From a virus: a stretch of DNA of 64,000 nucleotides. This document shows, in pieces, positions 51,959-58,667 of this stretch (the first letter of the stretch is position 1; each line of letters begins with the position of its first letter). The notes beneath the pieces are model-generated. The model had not been told where the DNA came from. It saw only the letters and a program-made list of their open reading frames with translations, and did no database searches. A program made the translations under genes and the position numbers. The stretch covers positions 1 through 64,000 of IMG/VR virus record IMGVR_UViG_3300021233_000290. The stretch is one strand, 5' to 3'.

Positions 51959-52823
51959 TATTTTAATTTTAGGTAAAGGTTATGTTGGTAAATACCTATC
52001 AGACCATTTGAGTTTGGTTGGTTATAGAAATTTTCTAAAATCTAGAGAAGAATTAGATTACCATGATTCGAGAGAGCTTAATAAGTTCATTTTGAACAAT
52101 GGCATCAATCATGTGATCAATTGTTCAGGATTTACTGGTAGACCAAATGTTGATCAAGGAGAATTGGAAAAAGAAGATTGTTGGAATTTGAATGTTGTAG
52201 TTCCGCTGAATATCAATAAAATCTGTGAGAAATTGAATGTTAATTACTTACACATTTCAACTGGTTGTTTATACGATGGATATGATAAACAATGGTCCGA
52301 GCAAGATGCTCCTAACTTTGGATTATTTCAGAATCACAGCTCATTCTATTCCAAATCTAAACACGCTTTTGAAAATCTTTCCCAAGACTTGAAGGGAGTT
52401 GTTTTGAGAATTAGAATGCCATTCGGTAAAGATTTCTCCAATAGAAATTATTTCACTAAAATTAAACAATATCCAAAATTGTTGAATTTGGTAAATTCTA
52501 AGACATACATTCCCGATCTTTGTGTTTTTGTTGAGAAATTATTAGGTGAAGATTTCTATTTCTGGACTGATAGACAGATTTACAATGTGGTCAATCCTGA
52601 TGCTCTTAAAACTGAGGAGGTTTGTGAAATTCTTAAAAAGTATGGTTTACACAATTCTAATTGGAAATTTGTTGATAGATCAGAACTGAAAACTTACGCT
52701 AATAGATCTAATTGTGTGTTGAATACGAGCAAATCAAGTGTCATTCATAATATGATGACGGAAAAACAAGCACTCGTAGATTATTGCGAATTTGTAGTAA
52801 ACTCTTCCAAAAATTATGAATAA
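51942..52823 (+). CDS. NAD(P)-dependent sugar reductase (RmlD/epimerase family)
   Basis: 293 aa from ATG 51942. Short-chain dehydrogenase of the extended type: nucleotide loop ILGKGYVGKYL (G11-x-G13-x2-G16), the HVINCSGFTG strand, LHISTGCLYDG (catalytic Ser/Thr near 106-107) and Y136-x3-K140 (FYSKSK). It would reduce or epimerise a nucleotide-bound keto sugar, like dTDP-4-keto-rhamnose reductase. It is followed by an RmlA-like gene, which supports a dTDP-sugar substrate. RmlB and RmlC are not seen. Alternative: other NDP-sugar epimerase. Confidence 0.72.
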   Translation: MKPNYNILILGKGYVGKYLSDHLSLVGYRNFLKSREELDYHDSRELNKFILNNGINHVINCSGFTGRPNVDQGELEKEDCWNLNVVVPLNINKICEKLNVNYLHISTGCLYDGYDKQWSEQDAPNFGLFQNHSSFYSKSKHAFENLSQDLKGVVLRIRMPFGKDFSNRNYFTKIKQYPKLLNLVNSKTYIPDLCVFVEKLLGEDFYFWTDRQIYNVVNPDALKTEEVCEILKKYGLHNSNWKFVDRSELKTYANRSNCVLNTSKSSVIHNMMTEKQALVDYCEFVVNSSKNYE

Positions 52824-53559
52824 CAGAAAAGCTATTTGTCTTGCAGGTGGAAAAGGAACTCGTCTCCATCCTTTGACGAAGACGAGTAGTAAACAACTTT
52901 TACCGATTTATAAAAAACCAGTCATAGCATTCCCTCTTCAAACTTTGAAGGAAATGGGTTATGTTGACATTTTGATCATTAATGCTGATGAAGAGCAGCA
53001 AATCCAATTTAAAAAATTATTAGGGAACGGTGAGAAGTTTGATTTGAATTTTTCATATATAATTCAAGATTCTCCTAGAGGACTTGCTGATGCGTTTATT
53101 GTTGGTGAGGAATTTATTAAGGATGCTGATGATATTTGTCTTATCCTTGGTGACAATATTATCATTGGTAATTCGCCAATCCACCCTCAACCAAACACTA
53201 TCTTCACATACAAAGTCAAAGACCCATCTGCTTATGGTGTCGTGAAAACGGATGATAATGGGTGGATCAAACAAATTGTGGAGAAACCAAAAGAATTTAT
53301 TTCTGATGATGCTGTAATTGGTCTTTATATATTTTCCAATGAAGTGGTGGAAATGGCTAAAAAGGTCACTCCATCTGCGAGAGGGGAGCTTGAAATCGTA
53401 GATCTAATTCGCATGATGAATGATAAAGAAGGTGTCAATGTTGAAAAATTGGATGGATTTTGGTTCGATGTGGGTGATTATGATAGTCTATTAGACTGTG
53501 CAAATCTTGTCCGAACTATTGACAAACGATCAAACCATGCTATTGGTTTAGATGTATGA
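52816..53559 (+). CDS. Glucose-1-phosphate thymidylyltransferase-like (RmlA family)
   Basis: 247 aa. KAICLAGGKGTRLHPLTKTS, then SKQLLPIYKKPVIAFPLQTL are the nucleotide-binding and catalytic loops of the RmlA family. ICLILGDNIIIG is the metal Asp strand, DPSAYGVVKTDDNGWIKQIV, EKPKEFISDDAVIGLYIFSN the sugar-binding strands, and FWFDVGDYDSLLDCANLVRT the typical C-terminal end. It makes dTDP-glucose (or a related NDP-sugar) from sugar-1-phosphate and a nucleoside triphosphate. Overlaps its neighbours on both sides (8 and 4 nt). Confidence 0.85.
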   Translation: MNNRKAICLAGGKGTRLHPLTKTSSKQLLPIYKKPVIAFPLQTLKEMGYVDILIINADEEQQIQFKKLLGNGEKFDLNFSYIIQDSPRGLADAFIVGEEFIKDADDICLILGDNIIIGNSPIHPQPNTIFTYKVKDPSAYGVVKTDDNGWIKQIVEKPKEFISDDAVIGLYIFSNEVVEMAKKVTPSARGELEIVDLIRMMNDKEGVNVEKLDGFWFDVGDYDSLLDCANLVRTIDKRSNHAIGLDV

Positions 53560-54473
53560 GCGACTTATGGGTAGAACGGTATAGACCACAGACTTTAGAT
53601 GATTTGATGGTGGATGATAAAACAAAACAAATCATCCAGAACTTTGGTAAAGATATTCCGAATTTGTTACTAACTGGTGTTGCAGGAAGTGGTAAGACGA
53701 GCCTTGCAAGAATCATTGCTAAAGATATTTTAGATTGTGATTATCTTTATATCAATGCTTCCGATGAAAACGGTGTAGATACGATTCGGGAGAAAGTTAT
53801 TGGGTTTGCTCAAACTATGAGCTTCGATGGTGGGTTAAAAATTGTAATTCTAGATGAAGCAGATGGTATCTCTAAACAGGCACAGGGAATTCTGCGTAAT
53901 GTCATGGAGTCCTATTCATCTACCACACGGTTTATCCTCACGGGTAATTACAAACACCGTATCATCCCTGCCCTACAATCCCGTTGCCAAAGTCTCATTC
54001 TCCACACATCTCTAAAAGATGTTACTCGTCGATGTGTCGAAATTCTACGAAAAGAGAATATTGAGATTCCTGATGATCAGAAGAAGAATTTGGTGAACTT
54101 GATCAAAAATCATTTTCCTGACATCAGGAAATGCATCAATGAGTTGGAGAAGTTCTCCAAGTCTGGCATTCTCGCTATTGAATCAAAAAAGGATACGAAT
54201 GAGACATTAGAATTAATTTATAATAATCTCAAGTCAGGTAAGACATTAGATACAAGAAAGTTTCTTATTGAGAATGAGGAATTATTTGATTCCGATCATG
54301 AAGCTCTTTTGAAAGATTTGTTGAATTATTTTTATGATTTGCGAATCGATGACACTATAAAAAAACAAGCTATCCTGATTATTGCGGATAGCTTGTTCAA
54401 AATGATGTCTGTTACTGACAGAGAGATATGTTGTATCGCTTGTCTATTACAGTTGGAAGAATTATTGCTTTAA
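53556..54473 (+). CDS. 44: Clamp-loader large subunit gp44-like
   Basis: 305 aa (T4 gp44 is 319). AAA+ ATPase that loads gp45 onto primed DNA. LWVERYRPQTLDDLMVDDKT start, Walker A GVAGSGKTS (residues 41-49), Walker B VILDEAD (D100, E101), and sensor SRCQSL. The small subunit gp62 does not follow; the next gene is convergent. An ATGA overlap with the RmlA-like gene links a replication gene to a sugar operon. Its 3' end contains a long hairpin. Confidence 0.92.
   Translation: MSDLWVERYRPQTLDDLMVDDKTKQIIQNFGKDIPNLLLTGVAGSGKTSLARIIAKDILDCDYLYINASDENGVDTIREKVIGFAQTMSFDGGLKIVILDEADGISKQAQGILRNVMESYSSTTRFILTGNYKHRIIPALQSRCQSLILHTSLKDVTRRCVEILRKENIEIPDDQKKNLVNLIKNHFPDIRKCINELEKFSKSGILAIESKKDTNETLELIYNNLKSGKTLDTRKFLIENEELFDSDHEALLKDLLNYFYDLRIDDTIKKQAILIIADSLFKMMSVTDREICCIACLLQLEELLL
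54364..54397. other. 12-bp hairpin within the end of gene 44
   Basis: AACAAGCTATCC (54364-54375) and GGATAGCTTGTT (54386-54397) pair perfectly around a 10-nt loop. It is in the coding sequence, near the end, so it could slow transcription or protect mRNA 3' ends. No T run follows. Confidence 0.5.
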
Positions 54474-54938
54474 ATTTTGCAAAACGTTTAATAAATGTTT
54501 TTTCAAACTCTTCGAAGCACCTGCGATAAGACCCTTTTTATTACCTGGAACTGGAATCCCCAGTTTAGACAAATCGTTGTTGATATCGTTCATAAGCTCT
54601 TCAACTTTTCTTTCGATTGTCTTAGAGTAAGAATCTAATTTGGCATTTGTGCTTTTATTACCACCAGCAGTAACATTTTCTTGACCTTTTGCTTGCAGTC
54701 CTTGTCCTTTTTGTGCTAACCCACCTTGAGAAGCATCGACACCTAGCATCTTACCTCCTAATTCAGCGGTTTTATTCAAAGCACCGCCATAAGCTTGTTG
54801 TGCTTTACCTTTTAATTGTTGTCCTGCCCCTTTTACTGCGCCCAATGCTTGTGCGCCACGAGCTTTGAAACGGTCCAAGAATTTTTCTTCTAAAAGTTCT
54901 TCCAAATTACGTTGATCTTCATTATTATATCTAGCCAT
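54462..54938 (-). CDS. Late Ala/Gly/Gln-rich protein, possible packaged protein
   Basis: 158 aa. N-terminal MARYNNEDQRNLEELLEEKF contains L-L-E followed by E, then a low-complexity AGQQLKGKAQQAYGGALNK segment, a helix and a basic end. Unknown family. Its convergent end overlaps gp44 by 12 nt. The late box and position in a group of small basic/acidic genes suggest a virion-internal protein. Confidence 0.65.
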   Translation of the reverse strand: MARYNNEDQRNLEELLEEKFLDRFKARGAQALGAVKGAGQQLKGKAQQAYGGALNKTAELGGKMLGVDASQGGLAQKGQGLQAKGQENVTAGGNKSTNAKLDSYSKTIERKVEELMNDINNDLSKLGIPVPGNKKGLIAGASKSLKKHLLNVLQNLKQ

Positions 54939-54942
54939 GATA

Positions 54943-55203
54943 TTATTTATCTTTTTTATTCTTTTTTTCCCAACTTACTCTCTTAGAGCTTTTCTTTTTA
55001 TACATTCTACCTTTAATACTTTTACAATCTGCCTTTGTAGCTCTACATGCAGGGTAAGAACCTTTTGATGTATCTTTTCTACCACAAGGTCCGCCTGTCT
55101 TACAGTTGATCCAACCTTTGAATTTTTTACCTTTCTTATCTACATGAGGAGCGAACCAATCATGTAAACTTTCCAGTATTTCTCTTTGAGACATCTGTTC
55201 CAT
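54943..55203 (-). CDS. Small basic Cys-rich late protein
   Basis: 86 aa. N-terminal helix MEQMSQREILESLHDWF (I-L-E followed by S). Then GWINCKTGGPCGRKDTSKGS, YPACRATKADCKSIKG form a module with five Cys, met in phages and some giant viruses, followed by a Lys-rich tail (KKKSSKRVSWEKKNKKDK). Probable zinc-binding, DNA-associated protein. ATG 55203 overlaps the preceding stop (TGATG); a GTG at 55206 is possible. No late box. Confidence 0.65.
   Translation of the reverse strand: MEQMSQREILESLHDWFAPHVDKKGKKFKGWINCKTGGPCGRKDTSKGSYPACRATKADCKSIKGRMYKKKSSKRVSWEKKNKKDK
54944..54950 (-). promoter_or_regulatory. Late promoter box for the 158-aa gene
   Basis: ATAAATA on the minus strand, spacer ATATC (5 nt), ATG 54938. 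Confidence 0.6.
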
Positions 55204-55541
55204 CACTTTTTACTATTCCCCCAATTTTTTGCTCCCACTTTTCTACATTTAACTAATGCGCCAGAAGCATATGCACTAGGCCATACTTTATATCTAGATT
55301 TTACTTTTTTATAACAAGCATCTTGTTCTTCTTCCTCACCGCAATCCTCATTATCTTCGTCTTCTTCTCTATCATCTCCGAAGATTTTTTCACCTATTTC
55401 TTCTTCCCAATCTTCTAATTTATTATTTTTATTTCTATCAGCTTTTTTGGGATCAAATTTTTCTCTTAATGTCTCCTCATAGATCATGGTCAATTCATTC
55501 ATGGACTCCCAATCTCTTGATGTATTTTGTTGATTATTCAT
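55203..55541 (-). CDS. Late acidic-basic protein with a conserved C-terminal module
   Basis: 112 aa from ATG 55541. The first half (RDWESMNELTMIYEETLREK) has I-Y-E followed by E, then a long acidic stretch (GDDREEDEDNEDCGEEEEQD), then the C-terminal CYKKVKSRYKVWPSAYASGA, LVKCRKVGAKNWG module that is conserved in many phages. The acidic plus basic arrangement suggests a packaged nucleic-acid-binding protein. A start at 55565 would include the promoter-like region. Confidence 0.65.
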   Translation of the reverse strand: MNNQQNTSRDWESMNELTMIYEETLREKFDPKKADRNKNNKLEDWEEEIGEKIFGDDREEDEDNEDCGEEEEQDACYKKVKSRYKVWPSAYASGALVKCRKVGAKNWGNSKK

Positions 55542-55546
55542 ATTAT

Positions 55547-55553
55547 TATTTTT
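55547..55553 (-). promoter_or_regulatory. Degenerate late promoter box
   Basis: AAAAATA on the minus strand, spacer ATAAT (5 nt), ATG 55541. It departs from consensus in two positions. Confidence 0.35.
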
Positions 55554-55554
55554 A

Positions 55555-56472
55555 TTAGGACGCATAAGCTACGACTTCAAATGACGCATCTTCACCAGTT
55601 CCACCCAAGTTTTCCCAATTGAAACTGATTCTGCTATTTTCAATTTCAGGTTCTTCATTAAAGGGATCTTCACTCTCGTTTTTTCTACGGAATGTCAATA
55701 GATTTTGACCTTTGAAACCACCATTTTCTGGAGTTCCATAATGAGCTTTAGATATTCTTTCATCAAATACTGAATCTAAGGAATATCCTAAATCATCTAA
55801 TACTTCTACTAATTTACTGATAGCTTTACCAACAGTTGGAAATCTACCATTACCATCCAAACCAACTTCAGTCAAAGCTTGTGTAATAGCTTGTCTGTCA
55901 CGATCCGTAATTGTATCAGAACCACGCATCATGCTTTCATAAAGCATTCCAAGTTCTTGTGTAGATTCCCAAGATTTTGACTCACCTGCCAATTTGAGGT
56001 TTGTTGGAGTATTTTTTCCATTCCCTTTGTCCGTCACATTAGTAATAAGATTTGGATCAATTTTTAATTTTTTGGGTTTAATGATGACAGTATCCTTTTT
56101 TCTAAATTGATCAGGAATGGGAATACCAGCACTGATGTCTGCGATATCCACCATATCGAGAGTTACAGGAACTCTACCATAGGTTCTACCACCACCATGA
56201 TCAGCAGCAATTGTCAATACAGCAGTAGATGCTGATTTGTATTGGTTTCCAGCAGAAAATCCAGATTGTTTATCACCAACTTGACAGACTTTAATATTCA
56301 ACCCACAAGTAGCCAATTCATCAACAGCTTTTTGAAGATCTGTTGGCATATGTTTATAGGTTTCGGTGTTTTTATAACCACTGCGAAATTTTACATAATC
56401 ACCTGGAAGATAACCACCAGCTTCTGTTCTGGAGATAACTGTCTCGAAAATAGCATCAAATTTTTTTCCCAT
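55555..56472 (-). CDS. Late virion protein, unknown (305 aa)
   Basis: N-terminal MGKKFDAIFETVISRTEAGG (I-F-E followed by T, a leader-like site). The first half is beta-rich (AGGYLPGDYVKFRSGYKNTE). The centre has KSWESTQELGMLYESMMRGS, nearly the same W-E-S-x-x-E-L-x-x-x-Y-E motif as the next gene, with L-Y-E followed by S. The C-terminal part is helical then beta. No family recognised. Late box divergent from that of the 56506 gene. Confidence 0.65.
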   Translation of the reverse strand: MGKKFDAIFETVISRTEAGGYLPGDYVKFRSGYKNTETYKHMPTDLQKAVDELATCGLNIKVCQVGDKQSGFSAGNQYKSASTAVLTIAADHGGGRTYGRVPVTLDMVDIADISAGIPIPDQFRKKDTVIIKPKKLKIDPNLITNVTDKGNGKNTPTNLKLAGESKSWESTQELGMLYESMMRGSDTITDRDRQAITQALTEVGLDGNGRFPTVGKAISKLVEVLDDLGYSLDSVFDERISKAHYGTPENGGFKGQNLLTFRRKNESEDPFNEEPEIENSRISFNWENLGGTGEDASFEVVAYAS

Positions 56473-56477
56473 AATGT

Positions 56478-56484
56478 TATTTAG
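56478..56484 (-). promoter_or_regulatory. Late promoter box for the 305-aa gene
   Basis: CTAAATA on the minus strand, spacer ACATT (5 nt), ATG 56472. Confidence 0.65.
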
Positions 56485-56493
56485 TCAAAAATG

Positions 56494-56500
56494 CTAAATA
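56494..56500 (+). promoter_or_regulatory. Late promoter box for the 713-aa gene
   Basis: CTAAATA, spacer ATAAT (5 nt), ATG 56506; nine bases from the divergent box. Confidence 0.7.
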
Positions 56501-56505
56501 ATAAT

Positions 56506-58647
56506 ATGAATTTTGATGATTTATATACATTGGCGTTGGAAGCAGCTAAAAATTTTGGAAGTCCGAAAAATATCGGTGGTGGTAGGTTGAATAGCGTAAA
56601 ACTATCTCAAGGTCCTTCTGGTTTCGTTTCTAGTTCTGTCGGTAAAAATGATAACCATCAAGAAAGAGTTCCAATCGATCAAAAAAACAAAAAAGGTTTT
56701 GACCCGAAAAGATCTTATAAACAACAAAAATCACAAATCGAAATTTCCGATGATTCGGGTAACACTCAAGTTAGAAAAAAAACAGAAAACGAATTACAAA
56801 ATGTTTTTGCGATTATTGGTGATCAGAAAAAAGCGTTATATAATTCTTTTGCTCTGTTGAATAACAGTGGATATTATAAACAAGAAATTGATAAAATTTT
56901 TGACATTTTTTCAAAAGTCCAATCTATTAAATTTGAGGATGAGAAAAAATTAAAAACCCTTAGATTTAATATCGATCAAAATAATAGTATTGCGACTAAA
57001 ATGATTGATAAAATCCGTCAATACGAAACAGTTTATAATAATTATAACGATCCTGAAGAAGTTAAAATTCAAACTGCAAACGATCTAAAAGAAGCTGAAG
57101 CTTTGTATGATGTTAATTTTAAAAATTTGAAAAAAATTAAAGGTGGTTCTGGATTAGTAACAGTTTTGAATAATTTGGAGACATTGAATATGCGTAAGAC
57201 AGTTCTTTTGAAGAACTTCGCTTCTAAAACCGCGCCATATGAAATCGAGAAATTAAATTCTGAAATATTCAATGTTGAAAGAAAAATTAAAGAGATGGTT
57301 ATGGAAAATCCGTCATATAGTCAATATGTCGAAAAATTTAAAAAATTGTCAAGGGATATAGAACGTCTCACTATCAAACATTCACACCACGAACTTAAAG
57401 CTTCGGATATCAGTGGTGTCGAGCGTAAATCCAAAGGTATTTTAAATATTTTAAGAGACAGTGAAGAAAAGTTAAAAGCTGTTGAAGCAAAGGCCAAAGA
57501 AGATAGTGAAGAGTATAATAATCTCGTTGATTACGTTTCAAAAATTTCCACACACAATGAAAACATTAATAATACATGTATTGAGAAATTTAAGAAAGCT
57601 GTTGTCACTGGTGCTGAAAATATTTTAAATTTAAAATTTGAAAATTTTAATCCTGAATCTTCGGAGGCTAAACAGATTAATTGGGATTCAGACGTGCCAA
57701 CTAAAGGGGATGTTTACAAAATGCTGGTTGCTTTGACAACACCTAATAACCCAATTTTCCGACTTATTGATAAATTAGACATGCCTTTCTTAGATGAAAA
57801 AGAATCGGAAGATGAGACTAGAGGCGCAGTTCGTTATGACATCGGTAGAGCTATGAGCGATAATGAGAATATCACTAATGTCAGAGACATAAACGATTTA
57901 CCTTTTTCTAAAATTGTAGTATATTTAAAAAATGTTGCCATCGCAACAATGCCTATTAAAGATGATCCTTTTAATGACGAATCTTTTAGAAAAGCTTATC
58001 GTCAGTTCGCTGATATTTGCTTGAATGATGAAAATGGTGAAGAAGAATGGAATAATGTTTTAATTAAAGAGCGTTTGAAAAAATTGTTAGGTATCGAGTT
58101 ACCTCCAAATTTTCAAACAAAGATTAAAGTTGACATGGGTAACGCATTAAAACCTGCTAGAAAATTTGAATATGAGAAAATAATCAATGGTCGATATGAT
58201 AATAGAGGCGTTGGATCTTTTAAAAAATTGTTATCTATGGTAGATGGAGATTTAAGAGGCGCATATCCTAGAAGGTTTGAAAGTATTAAAAATAAATTGA
58301 GAAAAGGTGAACCAATCAATGAATCCTTCGATCAATTGGCAGCTACATATGCATCTTCTTTCAATTTAGATATCAATGATTTTATGATCGACTTACAAGA
58401 GGTTCATTCTTTACTTGAAAAGAAATGCACGGGTCCGACAAAGAAAGCATCTAGTGATAGAAAAGGTAAAAAATGGACTAAATGCGCGAAACAACCAGAT
58501 GGTTCTTATAAAAGAATTCATTGGGGGCAAGCTGGCGTGAGAGTTGGTAAAGATAATCCGAAACGAAGAAAATCTTTTAGATCTAGACATAAATGTTCTT
58601 CTGCAAAACCAGGTTCACCCAAAGCAGCCGCTTGCAGTGATTGGTAG
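56506..58647 (+). CDS. Late protein with coiled coils and a basic Cys C-terminus
   Basis: 713 aa. MNFDDLYTLALEAAKNF begins it. Residues 80-350 are long charged helices (IDKIRQYETVYNNYNDPEEV, then FKKLSRDIERLTIKHSHHEL). The middle is globular. EPINESFDQLAATYASSFN has I-N-E followed by S. The last 70 residues are a separate Cys/Lys/Arg module (KWTKCAKQPDGSYKRIHWGQ, VRVGKDNPKRRKSFRSRHKC) like that of small phage and giant-virus basic proteins. Likely head-internal; function unknown. Confidence 0.65.
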   Translation: MNFDDLYTLALEAAKNFGSPKNIGGGRLNSVKLSQGPSGFVSSSVGKNDNHQERVPIDQKNKKGFDPKRSYKQQKSQIEISDDSGNTQVRKKTENELQNVFAIIGDQKKALYNSFALLNNSGYYKQEIDKIFDIFSKVQSIKFEDEKKLKTLRFNIDQNNSIATKMIDKIRQYETVYNNYNDPEEVKIQTANDLKEAEALYDVNFKNLKKIKGGSGLVTVLNNLETLNMRKTVLLKNFASKTAPYEIEKLNSEIFNVERKIKEMVMENPSYSQYVEKFKKLSRDIERLTIKHSHHELKASDISGVERKSKGILNILRDSEEKLKAVEAKAKEDSEEYNNLVDYVSKISTHNENINNTCIEKFKKAVVTGAENILNLKFENFNPESSEAKQINWDSDVPTKGDVYKMLVALTTPNNPIFRLIDKLDMPFLDEKESEDETRGAVRYDIGRAMSDNENITNVRDINDLPFSKIVVYLKNVAIATMPIKDDPFNDESFRKAYRQFADICLNDENGEEEWNNVLIKERLKKLLGIELPPNFQTKIKVDMGNALKPARKFEYEKIINGRYDNRGVGSFKKLLSMVDGDLRGAYPRRFESIKNKLRKGEPINESFDQLAATYASSFNLDINDFMIDLQEVHSLLEKKCTGPTKKASSDRKGKKWTKCAKQPDGSYKRIHWGQAGVRVGKDNPKRRKSFRSRHKCSSAKPGSPKAAACSDW

Positions 58648-58655
58648 TCGCCTGA

Positions 58656-58662
58656 TTAAATA
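58656..58662 (+). promoter_or_regulatory. Late promoter box for the tape-measure gene
   Basis: TTAAATA, spacer ATTAG (5 nt), start GTG 58668. It is inside an imperfect palindrome CCTGATTA-AA-TAATTAGG. Confidence 0.6.
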
Positions 58663-58667
58663 ATTAG

